64,000 nucleotides of DNA from Phoronis australis (taxonomy: Eukaryota > Phoronida > Phoronidae), in NCBI GenBank assembly GCA_002633005.1, contig NMRA01000285.1, positions 410,427-474,426 of the forward strand, written 5' to 3'. The position numbers were made by a program, and so were the translations under genes. Shown one piece after another: positions 1 to 30,951 of this stretch (positions are counted from its first letter, which is position 1; each line of letters begins with the position of its first letter). The notes beneath the pieces were generated by a model. That model had not been told where the DNA came from. It ran no database searches and saw nothing but the letters and a program-made list of their open reading frames with translations.

Positions 1-168
1 TCTTCAAACTATTACCTGACTTGTGCACTTGGAGTTGTTAGTAACGGTGTAAAAGTTGCGTTTATTTTGTTCTCTAATTTACATGATGCATATTGTGTAC
101 ATTTGTTTTCACTGTTGTTAAAATGTTAGTTGTGTACCTATGCTGATCATGTTTCTAATGTCTTTCAG

Positions 169-3100
169 CTGCATGTGTGACAGAAGTGTTTAAAATAGCC
201 ACAAGGTAAGACAAGACACAGTTCTAGAGTATGTTGGTTTCCAGACCCCAAAAATGTGATAATGACCGAGGCAGAGCTAGAGCCTGAACCAATTATGCAA
301 TAATGAACATCAGTGAACGTTTTACCTTCTGAAAAGTTAACGGACTCACCTTTTGTACAGTAGTGTGGTGGTGGGAACTGCTATGGTTTGATGTAGGTTT
401 GTATTTACCTGGTGATTTAGATTTTACTGTTATTTGCATTACCATAGCAGGTGATAGAGTAATAGAACATTACAGAGAAGATTAGGTGATAGATTAGGGG
501 AACATAATTATTATATCTCTGACAGTAGCAGTGTTTTTAGGCATTGTCACTAGCATATTGCTAATTCAGTAGACATTATTGCTAGATAACATGACAAAGA
601 TAAGCTCAATAGCAAAGAGTCTTTGACCATTCAGGCTAACAAAGCTGCACATTCACTCAATCAGCAGCAGAGCTCTGTTGCCTTGAACCCATGGTCGTTT
701 GGTTGTTTGCTGTGTTTGAGTATAGTCGCTGTTTGTTCAGTTAGTTTACTGCTCGACACTGTTGAGTGTGCATTGGTTTATTGTCTTGATAATGCTTTAG
801 GGATTAAAGTGAAATGTTGAACATGAAAGTCTATGTAGTTGCACTGATTTTTAAATTTCTTTCCATGATTTGGCCAAAATCTGATTTAATTAATGTGGAG
901 AATTACTGTCTCTGAATTATGAGCTTATAATTTTACAATCTCTCTAAATCACATTTTGTGCTGAAACCCATTAAAATCATATCACTTAAATGTCTTGATA
1001 CGCCCATGCAATAACTGTGTCACATGTCCATTTAAATGTAGAAGGTTATTGTAAGGTCACATGACATGGTTATTGCATGAGAATGAAGACAGAGTCTGTG
1101 AAGAAATGTGGGTTAAATCTTTGAAATGTAATAGTTAATGTGTTAAATTGCATGGAAATACTTACTTGGCACAACAACCTCAGCTGATAACAGCACCCAT
1201 ACAAAATCACATATAGTTTAGCGTATAAATATATTGTGCTGCTATGTGAAGTAAGAACAAATGAGTGTAGATGTCAGACTTGTTATTTGAATTTTGGTAA
1301 TATTTCGATTGTCTTTGAGCAGTGTTAAAATCATGAAGAGTGGTAGTGAGGGCTCCCATGGAAAGCAGCGTGAACTGATGTGGCTACCCTCATTGTATAA
1401 AATGAATCAAAGTGCCATGTTTTACATTAATTATCTTTCCAGCTGCCGTACTCCCATGAATAACTACATGAACTTTAACGATACTGAAGGTGTCTACACA
1501 TACACTTTTGAGGCTGAGAAACGGGTAAGTGTGTCTACGAAAGCCTTGCGTAAACTGTAAGAAAGCTTGTAGCAGAAAAGTGAAGTTTAACCTTGTCAAC
1601 TTACTGAACAAAAATAACTAAGCAGCATGGTGTGGACGCCATTGTTGTCACCAGAATGGTTTGTGTGGCACTGCTGTCATTGGAATGGTTTGTATGGCAC
1701 TGCTGTCATTGGAATGGTTTGTATGGCACTGGCTTGTAGGGCTCTGCTGTCACCAGAATGGTTTGTACGGCACTGCTGTCATTGGAATGGTTTGTACAAA
1801 CAGCATTGCTGTCATCAGAATGGTTTGTGTGGCACTGCTGTCATTGGAATGGTTTGTAGGGCTCTGCTGTCACCAGAATGATTTGTATGGCACTGCTGTC
1901 ATAGGAATGGTTTGTACAAACAGCATTGCTGTCACCAGAATGGTTTGCATGGGTGTCGTTAGAATTCACCCAGATATTATGGTCCTGTGGACCCATGGAT
2001 CATATGTTTTGGGGTTCCATTTAAATTTCTTGGTGCCTGTAAAGAACACTAAAGAACAAATTACACGCAAATCAAGTGGTACTTTTACCAATGGAAATTG
2101 TGGGAAGATGACCAAGAGATGAAATTGATGCTTACTCTTAAGTTTTATATTTTCTGTTTTATCAAAATTGTGTCCAAATGTATGCGTGCATGTGTTAAAA
2201 TATTCAAATGACACAAAAACACAACTTCCCGAGTGAACACTGTCACTAATCAACATTTGGTAAAAGGTAGAGCTAATCAGCAGTATTGCATAATTGTCAA
2301 CTGTCCTACTTTTGGCGGCAGCTTCCTGCCTTTTTAAGCTTCTCCATGCATCCCACAACAGTGTCAAAATGTCCCGTTCTTTGACACATGCAAGAATATT
2401 GTGTTAACACTTGGCTGTATCAGATATTTATTCTTGTTCACACTTGTAAGCCCTCGTGTCCCTTGTTTCAGTTCACAAGTGTGACTAAAAATGAAAAATA
2501 AAAAACTTCAGCTTGTTTGCTGTTATTCTGATTGACATTTTCCCTTATGTCATCCTAGATTCAGATGTCCTGCTTTTTCTTTTCGGATTGTTGGCAACTA
2601 TGAAAATGTAATGCGATGTAATGAAGCTTTTCAAATTTACTTTTTCGTACGCATTAGGTCTCCTCACCTTTATTTTTGGCCACTTCGTGCATCCTTACAT
2701 TTCATATGTTCCAGGAGGATTGTGTGGCGTGCTCTCAACAGCCAAAGGAACTCAGTTTTACTGAAGAGTCTAAACTGCAAGAAGTCTTGGACTATCTCAC
2801 AGAGTCATAGTAAGAAAGGGATTGGTTTTAATTTGTTACTGAGTTAACAATTACTGGCTACGGTAAAGTAGCCTTGCCATAACATTTAAAATTGAAAGAC
2901 TTCTTAAAGTGGAGTTTTTGAGTAGGTTGTCACTATGTGGCATTGTCAACTACTGTAAGATGGATGCAGAGATGAGTCATTTCACTTGGACAGTATGCAA
3001 ATTAATGTGGTGATCAGCCTAAGTCAAATACTAGAAAGGACACACAGATGCCCATTTGTTTGAATTCAATGGGGGATTTGAAAAAAAAAATAAGTGGATC

Positions 3101-6100
3101 TGTGCTCACTGGAAGGCAACTTGTGTTTTACATGTATTATAACCAAATGGACACTGTTGTTTACTCCGATTTAGTCTTCTGTTTAACCAAACAAGGCCAT
3201 GCGTAATTTGTTGCCCTTGTTGGCAAATACCTTTCGAAGCAGAACATCCCTATGGCAATATTTTAATAAAGTCAAATGGNAGTGCTTGCCACACACACGG
3301 TAATTGTCCACTGCTTTGTATGTTGCGTGGACGGGCAACGCTGCGTTCTTCACACGAACGAGCCAAGTACGGCGAAGTGTGTCATCCATCGGAAAGCGAT
3401 GCAAAGGTACTCCCAAAGCGCGCGTGAGCCGATAATTAGTACATCCCGGTACGCAGCAACAGTGTGGCATGTTGACTGACTAGTAAATGAAAGCAAACGA
3501 CGACGGAACTTAACACAACCGAGGTAGAACAATGACTGACTCGGCAGCTCTCACAGTCAGACTATATGAAAAGAAATTGGCGCGAAATGCTTGCCTCCTA
3601 AAACATCACTTCCGGAGTAGCGGACGAGTAATTATTAAAATTACAAAAAGCTGTAATTAAGTGGAAAATATGTCTAGGATAACCATCCAACCTTATTTTA
3701 GCTCAAAATGACATGGAAAAAGGTTGCCTTCGCCTTTAACACTTGGCTGTATCAGATATTTATGCTTGTTCACACTTGTGAGCCCTCGTGTCCCCCGGTT
3801 TCAGTTCACAAGTGTGACTAAAAATAAAAAATAAAAAAAACTTCAGCTTGCTGTTTGCTTTTATGATTTTGATTGATGTTTTCCCTTATGTCATCCTAGT
3901 TTCAGATGTCCTGCTTTTTCTTTTCGGAATGTTGGCAACTATGAAAATGTAATGTGATGTAATGAAGCTTTTCAAATTTACTTTTTCGTACGCATTAGGT
4001 CTCCTCACCTTTTGTGCATCCGTACATTTCATCTGTTCCAGGAGGACTGTGTGGCGTGCTCTCAACAGCCAAAGGAACTCAGTTTTACTGAAGAGTCTAA
4101 ATTGCTAGACATCTTGGACTATCTCACAGAGTCATAGTAAGAAAGGGATTGGTTTTAATTTGTTACTGAGTTAACAATTACTGGCTACGGTAAAGTAGCC
4201 TTGCCATAACATTTAAAATTGTAAGACTTTTTAAAGTGGAGTTATAGAGTAGGTTGTCACTATGTGGCATTGTCAACTACTGTAAGATTAATGCAGAGAT
4301 GAGTCATTTCACTTGGACAAATGGGGAGATCAGCCTAAGTCAAATACTAGAAAGGAGACACAGATGCCCAATTGTTTGAATTCAATGGGGGATTTAAAAA
4401 AATAAGAGGATCTGTGCTCACGGGAAGTCGACTTGTGTTTTACATGCATTATAACCAAATGGACACTGTTGTTTACTCCGATTTAGCCTTCTGTTTAACC
4501 AATCAGGGCCATATGTAATTTGTTACCCTTGTTAGCAAATACCTTTTGGAGCAGATCATCGCTATGGCAATATTTTAATAATATCAAATGGTGTCAGTGC
4601 ATTTAATTGCTTATTGCGTGCATGACACTTCCTTTTCAGTGCTTTTAAGCATGTGTTCACAAGTAAGTCTGTGTCGTGTTTGGATCCTGAGGCAGACCCA
4701 TGAACCCGTTTGCTCGGCCATTACTGTATTGCTGCAGTGGACATGTTGGTGTGTTCTCCAAGCGCCCCCATCCCCCCACCCGCGCGCCTCTGTGACTGTA
4801 TTCTATCTACTTTGTTCACATGTGTGTTCATGGTTTCAGTCAAATGAAATCCCCCGGTATGACTGCCATGGTGAATGGCAAAAACAAGACATTATACATG
4901 CAGACCATTGCCTCGATAAAGGAACGCACAAAACCCAATTTGAAGATGACACTCAAAGGTGAGCTGATTTTGTGACACAAGGCAGTTGTAAGCTCAGTTA
5001 ATGCTGTAATGTTGTGTGTTTAGTAATATCTCTTCAACAGTAGTGTTGCACAAGGATATAGTTCGGCTTTTATAGGGGAAGTGCCTTTAGCGCTTATCAA
5101 AACTTGTCCTGTGTACATCTATATAAAATAATTGCAGGCAGTCCGGTACATGTACCAGACATGCACAGGCTGCTTGGGTGGGCTCACCTGGAACAATTTA
5201 TTGAATGCTTTAAGAGCATATATTAGATAAAACCAAGTTGAGGAGCTAGTGACCTGACTCATGGGTCTAGCAGTGTGCCCCAGTGGGACTCGAACGCACC
5301 TATCACACTTGGCCACATTGTCTCCTCTTACTGCGTACATTTGGTGAAAGTAGTCCCTGTCAATCATCTATAACTTAATTGCTTACGAGAGGAATGACAA
5401 TACGGTATTTTTATTTGAGTCTTCAGATTTACAGTTGTTTCAATGAGCTTGCAGCCACTTGGAAGTGCTGTTCAGTATTTGTTGATCAAGGGCACTTTGT
5501 ATAATTGTATAATATTGCCTTCAAGGATTGTCCATATTCTCTGAAAAAATAGACAAATATTTTTTGTATTTAGAAATTTAAGTATGTGGTATTAAACATT
5601 ACTGTACAGTAGCTTCCACGGATTCAAACTTTCTCAGTCTGCACATACACTCAAAAATATCCAGGCTCCTGTTTAGGCACTCTATGTAAGAGCTGCCTGA
5701 TATTCATTGTAAAAACGAAGAGAACATCAATTCGTAATACACGCAGCTGCCCGATGTTTATTGGGAAAATAGAGAGAACAAAAATACATACCCGGTAATT
5801 TCCTAATACACTTGTAGTTATGTATTTTTATTCTCTTCAATTTCCCAATAAACATCTGGCAGCTGTTACATCCAGTGGCTATGCAAGGACTCTGAGGAAA
5901 GCTTGTATCCACTGATGCTAGGTGTAGTGATTAATGTCACTTGATTTATAAGCAAATTCGGTGCCAAACAAATATTTTAAAAAATGTGTACATTTTGATC
6001 CTTGAACTAGAAAGCTTGATTTTCATGTTATTTTTTGTTTCATTTTCAGAATTGGGGTTGTGTGATGGGCAAGAGTTTTATGTAGCTGACTCTACGACCC

Positions 6101-6150
6101 CCAACACTCTAGTATTCAAACTGAACTTATCTCTTAATATGGAGAAATAA
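169..6150 (+). CDS. UBA3: NEDD8-activating enzyme E1 catalytic subunit, C-terminal exons (5'-partial)
   Basis: UBA3 pairs with APP-BP1/NAE1 to adenylate NEDD8, hold it as a thioester and pass it to UBE2M/UBC12 for cullin neddylation. Exons: 169-205, 1443-1524, 2715-2809 (or the second copy 4042-4136), 4840-4958 and 6050-6150, with AG/GT borders and matching phases, ending in TAA. The readable protein is the end of the adenylation domain (TEVFKIATS, then [20 protein letters not shown]) and the ubiquitin-fold domain that recruits the E2 ([62 protein letters not shown]). It matches my recollection of animal UBA3 along its whole length. The catalytic cysteine and ATP-binding exons lie upstream of the window. 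An AATAAA at 6719-6724 is a possible poly(A) signal. Family identity is very secure; the duplicated exon is treated separately. Confidence 0.95.
1640..1955. repeat. Minisatellite, about 29-32-bp unit
   Basis: About ten imperfect units built on CTGCTGTCATTGGAATGG followed by TTTGTATGG or TTTGTACAAACAG, alternating between ATTGGAATGG and ACCAGAATGG variants. It lies in a UBA3 intron just after exon 1443-1524. ORFs through it are repeat translations and not genes. Confidence 0.85.
3281..3735 (-). mobile_element. THAP-coding TTAA DNA transposon, truncated at the N (Kolobok-like)
   Basis: On the minus strand an ORF from 3470 reads [33 protein letters not shown] and YRVCGKH. This is a THAP zinc finger (C2CH) with Cys pairs near the start, the conserved FP and W, and the closing C-x-x-H, and it runs into the N at 3280. 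The outer end, read inward, is AGGCGAAGGCAAC, flanked by TTAA at 3736-3739. The matching empty site TTAA is at 2404-2407. TTAA target duplications plus a THAP-bearing transposase are known for the Kolobok superfamily; piggyBac also uses TTAA but lacks THAP. The region between the terminus and the ATG matches both arms of the fold-back element at 36799-37701. Confidence 0.7.
4042..4136 (+). CDS. UBA3: Second copy of a UBA3 exon (probable alternative haplotype, or mutually exclusive exon)
   Basis: This 95-nt exon has the same length, phase and splice borders as 2715-2809 and differs at five bases. Four of these change KLQEVLDYL to KLLDILDYL in the first helix of the ubiquitin-fold domain. The copies cannot be joined in series: the first ends with TA and the second begins with GAG, giving an in-frame TAG. 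Skipping both shifts the next exon out of frame. Exactly one copy is therefore usable. The flanking sequence is also duplicated (2404-3279 and 3736-4591) and copy one stops at the single N at 3280. I therefore think this is the other haplotype placed in tandem, not a true second exon. Confidence 0.6.
5126..5341 (-). mobile_element. tRNA-derived SINE (family 1), minus strand
   Basis: Read on the minus strand it starts with a tRNA-like head: A-box-like GTGGCCAAGTGTGATAG and B-box-like GCGTTCGAGTCCC. A body follows with GTCACTAGCTCCTCAACTTG, and a tail with GTCTGGTACATGTACCGGAC and CTGCCTGCAATTATTTTAT. The same head, body and tail order recurs on the plus strand at 20311-20560, which defines a family. 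It sits in the last UBA3 intron. Confidence 0.7.
5746..5867. repeat. Inverted repeat with about 50-bp arms
   Basis: GCAGCTGCCCGATGTTTATT with GGGAAAATAGAGAGAACAAA and AATACATA on the left is mirrored on the right by TATGTATTTTTATTCTCTTC and CAATAAACATCTGGCAGCTG. The arms are separated by about 20 bases. It looks like a small fold-back MITE in a UBA3 intron. I see no target duplication. Confidence 0.65.
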
Positions 6151-6784
6151 CAGCTGGGCTTAGTAACATCAGCTTTGAATAGCTCAGAATAACTGAGCTA
6201 CTTGTTTGTGATGTCATACAGAGAGATACGGCTGTTGCCAAGCTGGGCATTACTTATTTACGTAGCTGCCTAAGAAACATTCTACGTGCCCAAAAATTTC
6301 AAGTTCCGGTGTGCAAGACAGGTCAAGTTGACGGGGATGAAACTCAATTTCTTTCATCTACGGACTGTTTGAGGCGTTGAGTGTTATTGTGTACAACCAT
6401 GCAACACTGGTTATTTGATACCGGAAATTTTTTTTCAAAAAAGGTGCCGAAAATTATCTCACTGCATTAAACCCATATGTGAATGCAGAACGCCATCCAT
6501 CAACTTCCCTATCACCATCTAGCCACAAGGTGTTTGTTGTCATGTCGACACTATATTGGAAGATTGCTGTCAGGAACTGATACCTTCTCTGAATTTTGTC
6601 CTTGGCTGGAAGTTCTTTAGAGGAAAAGACAATGATGTGGTTACGGCATGGAAAAAACTTCTTTACATCCTGGAGTTTTAAACTTTTAAGCATACTAGTG
6701 ATTGACAAATGACTTTGGAATAAATCTTGATTATGATTAATGTGTAGTTTTCATATATTTATATCTCCTGCATTGTAGTTAATA

Positions 6785-7105
6785 CACTTTTTATGGGCCC
6801 AGGTATTTAATTGGGTATGCAAACTGCCGTCATCTGTTCGGCGTCCGCACCTGTCGCGGGATATTGATGAGATTTGGCAGATGTGTTTCTATTTAGCGGA
6901 CGACGGTTGATGACGAATTAGGGACCTATCCGACTACTGGTGTGCCCTAAATGAAATTTTTTTTGTTTTACGTTTACATCTGTATCTTCAAAGGTCCTCC
7001 ACGGATTTCGTAAAATTTTGCAGATAGGCATCTAATTAGCAGCAATGAAACGTCTTATAAAAAGGTTCTACAGTACCTTTTCAAAATTGATGGCATTGTC
7101 CAATA
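6785..7105 (+). repeat. Dispersed repeat, single copy of the 58.5-61-kb family
   Basis: Shares with the SLC41 intron array the order: TGTGCCC near a short T-rich tract, TTTTACGTTTACATCTGTATC, GGTCCTCCACGGATTT, then TAAAATTTTGCAGATAGGCATC. It is a diverged isolated copy. Confidence 0.55.
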
Positions 7106-9648
7106 TCTAGATGGTATTGGGGCAACCCTTTTCTATCGTGGTACAGAAAAACTTTTTATACTGCGTTCACACTTTTTCCGATCTGCAGGCAGGTAGTGTA
7201 TGATTGGCTTTCTGAGCACTTGAAATTTCACATTTGAACGCCTGTCTAACGTCTGACCTGTTTTCTTTTCCTCCGACACGTCAGATTGGCCTTGTTGTCT
7301 AAATAATGAACACGTGGAACTTATAAAATGTCAACTCTATAACAGATCTATAAATTTGTCTAGACCCAAATGGGACTCCGGCCGGGGTTATTTGACTATG
7401 GATACATAGCCATTTAGAAAGTGGACTCAAAAAGTACTCATTTGTAAAAAAACGTCCCTGAAATAGTCACGTTTTCGTAAAATTTTTGTTTTAGAAACAC
7501 AACCCTTTATCAGAGTTTAATTAAGGTACCTATTCGATCCCGACATAAAGATGTATTGCATGCTACTAAAAACGTATAACAGGAACTAAACCTCAATGCT
7601 ACTTGAACATTATCGACGCTTAAAAAAGTGCAGTTGTATTCATTAACTTGTAAACATGAAAACGAGAAAATCTGCAATAGGCGACATTTGCACTAATGAC
7701 GTACCTGAGGGGCTCACATAGCCCGCATCATGCTGTGTTATTCCCCAACACCACGTCATGATACTTACTAAACACGGTTGGGTGATTTACGGCGGATCAT
7801 TTTCGACACAAAACTCGTTCTTAAAAGCTTTTGGCAATTTTCAACTTACTTCATGTTCACATCGTCACTATATGTTGTGTTTCTAAAAAAATTTTACCAA
7901 GCAATAACAGAGATAAAGAATTAGCGTGCAAATTCCACTTTTAAGATTTTTTGACAGCTGTATTTTCATCCCATTTGAATTTAAGCAGTACAAGAAGTGA
8001 CATCAAATAGAAATAACATTTTGAGTGGATCCACTAAGTGATATGACTCAGATATTTGGATATTCAAATACTCTGTTCTGTGTAGAATGGAAAAGGAATC
8101 ATGTTGAAGTTTGTACTCCTAAACTGAACACTTTGTAGGGAATTAAATAGAAAAAGGCACTCATCATTTAGTGGGGAATTGTATATACGGCCATGTTCAG
8201 ATAGGTGAGTGTTACGTACGAAAATTAAAAAGTGTGAATTATTTATTAACCTCGTTAGTCTATCTTGCATTTGTTGGCTGTAACGGATTTGGAATCCTAT
8301 GGCGGTAGCTTGGACTGAATAGGCCTAGACCTATGATAAGACCGATATTATGAGAATAAAGGGCTCAGCCCAAAATTGAATTAGGCGGAGTAGTCGCCCT
8401 GTACGTCGGGCAGTTGCAATACCAGCGGTAAAGTTTCGCCTCGAAGTAAACAAACAAAAACCATCATGACGGCGGTGGGTGTATCACGTAATCTACTCAT
8501 TATCATCCGTGATGACCCTAGCACACCCGAGTGGCCGTCTGAATTAAAGTTTTGACGACTGTAGTAAACCTAGTAGTTAGTTCCTGGAGTGGACAGTACT
8601 GATAAAAAAGCAGCTACCTGAGAAAGCATCGGCAGTGAACTAACTTTAGGGTGTAGGCACTGATTGAATTTTCGAACATTTTGTCATTCAGTAAATTTTT
8701 GCTTTGACACTGAGAATAAACTTTTGCGTCGTTGAATTCTCAATATTATTGAAAAAGTGAGCCTTTTCATGCAACGCCCCTAATTTAATGAGTTCATTAC
8801 GTATTCATACTCATTCACGAATCATTTTAATTATTCATCATTAAGAATGAATAAGCATTTCTGGCCGGGAAAAGAGCTTTTACCGAGATTTTCCGTAGAT
8901 AAGCCCACACGGTGAAACGCCTTTGGGTCTTTATTTGAAAAATTATGCCGAATAAACGCCCATAGTGTTATAACTTCTGGTGTTAAATGTCCAAATAGCG
9001 GGGCATTTATTCTAAAAATTTCATCTTAAAGCCCACTCAGCGTTTATATTTTGTCACAAATTCAGTTTTGTGGAGCATTTATCACTTGTAAAAACTAACA
9101 AGATGTTGACGAATTATGCATAACATAAAATTGAAAGTAAAATATGCCAAAGTCGGGAAAACTATGGCTTCGTTCAAAAGTCCCCCTTTTCCGAAAAAAA
9201 ACGCCAGGGCGTTTATTTGGTATTACTAAAACGCCTGATAATTTTCATTTTCCAAATGCAAGTCCATGGGCTTATGTACGGAAAATCCTGGTACATTGTT
9301 GTAAAGACGCGGCATGTCCAATATTCGCACAGTAGTTGATCTTACAAAAGCTGCTGGGCTGAGATACATTGTCACACATGGGCACGATGGTGTGTTTTTT
9401 CTTATTGATGAAACACACTAGCGCTATCTTGCCGTGGAAATAGTGCAATAGGCCTATTTCTCATGTCTAACTAAAATCAAGTATGCCTAATCGAAACCGA
9501 ACTATTCTACTTTAGTACAAACTCAAGATGAGTGTCTACTGCTCCAGTTCATAATGGCTTATCTGGATAACTTTCTAATCCTAGTTTGCATCAGGGCTAA
9601 AGTTCGAATCTGATTTCGAATGTGTGGCATGGCGAAGTCGTTATCACC

Positions 9649-9707
9649 CGTTATCTAGAGCCCGAGTGGATTTTGGAGAATTATCGCCACTCGGGCTCTA
9701 GATAACG
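9649..9707. repeat. Perfect 21-bp inverted repeat (hairpin)
   Basis: Arms 9649-9669 (CGTTATCTAGAGCCCGAGTG plus G) and 9687-9707 are exact reverse complements around a 17-base spacer. This is the only perfect long hairpin I noticed in the intergenic region. It may be a minimal fold-back element or a pair of abutting TIR ends. Confidence 0.85.
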
Positions 9708-10269
9708 AGGAATAACGACCGGCTGAGAACATGTAATAATCTATTTGTACCACATACTGAACGAGAAACATTGCAATGAATCGATCTACCATTCTCGACT
9801 CGCCGATCGGCTTTGTAACTACTTTCTTTGTCAGAGGCCCGGGGTCGGAAGTCGTGACCTTTTAAGAAAAGCAGAGCTATTTTTGTCAAATGACATACTT
9901 TTACTCAAAACCAATTGAAAATTTAAACAAAATAGAAAGTGAATCTATAAATTAAGGTTTAGCAACTATTATAGCTTACTACACATTTTATCACGCAAAG
10001 CTTTGACCGGGAAAATATCGTCTGCTAAAGTATGAGGTTACCACTAGTAACTAAGTATGCTCAAGTCAAAGGATCCCGAAGACACGATACCGCCCGCATT
10101 CAAATTGAAGATCGGTGATTTACAAGTGAGAGAACACGAGAGAAAAATTTCACTGAATTAAAATATTGTTTTTATGGAAATTATGAGTCTTATTTTTCAT
10201 AGAGTCGGTACAATGCCCTTTGCCATGCGAACATTCTATTTTCACGTTCTATGAACGTTTAGTTAAAAA

Positions 10270-10412
10270 TCTGTTAATGTAATAGTAATAAGGGCCCATA
10301 AACATAAAATGTATTTTTATAATTAATGCTGTTTTTGTTTTCATAAAATATATGGTTTTACTAGTTGACAAAAGCTTGTTTATTTTGATACGAGTAGACT
10401 AATGGAGGCCAC
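10270..10412 (+). repeat. Dispersed repeat next to the copine start, related copy at 55480-55636
   Basis: Both copies share GGCCCATAAACATAAAATGT-like sequence, then GTTTTACTAGTTGACAAAAG, a TTTTGATACGAGT word and AATGGAGGCCACT. The copy here includes an ATG at 10402 that is in frame with the copine start at 10669. Confidence 0.55.
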
Positions 10413-10668
10413 TGGCACTAATTTATGCGGCTGCATAAAAAGTGGGTCAAGGGGTCAACAGTTGACATTCCTTCAATTTGAACAGATTCAAAAATCAAGA
10501 AAATGCCATCACATGCAGCATATAGAACTGCCTATCCAACCCAGAAGGCGCCAATTTTCAATGAAACTGGGGGGTAGGGAGCTAAATTCAACTGCTCTGA
10601 AGGAAAATGATAATCAACCACACCTCTTTCACAGTGACATCTTTTGCCAGTTTATGACACCATTCATC

Positions 10669-30951
<20,283 letters not shown>

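Larger units (their letters stand above)
2404..4591. repeat. Near-identical tandem blocks around the single N at 3280 (likely unmerged haplotypes)
   Basis: Block 2404-3279 and block 3736-4591 align base by base with scattered substitutions and small indels, and both contain a UBA3 exon. Block one ends exactly at the N (3280). Between the N and block two lies a THAP-coding transposon segment. Homology starts at a TTAA in both blocks, which is the insertion site of that transposon. The simplest reading is two allelic contigs, one without and one with the insertion, placed end to end. Confidence 0.75.
6151..10668. other. Intergenic region between UBA3 and the copine
   Basis: No coding exon recognised. 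The UBA3 3' end probably lies near the AATAAA at 6719-6724. From about 6790 to 7100 it holds one copy of the dispersed repeat family also seen at 35940-36570 and 58540-61050. A perfect 21-bp hairpin sits at 9649-9707, and a dispersed repeat at 10270-10412 abuts the copine first exon. The 8700-9260 stretch is AT-rich with repeated GGGCGTTTATT-like words on both strands, probably a decayed element I cannot classify. The copine promoter must lie near the end of this stretch, but no clear TATA box is visible. Confidence 0.6.

Noticed and set aside
1627-2122. Repetitive ORFs ([11 protein letters not shown] and similar)
   Set aside because: Translations of the 29-32-bp minisatellite.
4588-4962. 124-codon plus-strand ORF over UBA3 exon 4840-4958
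   Set aside because: It reads the exon in the wrong frame; the UBA3 frame gives [16 protein letters not shown]. It is only what would be made if the preceding exon were skipped.
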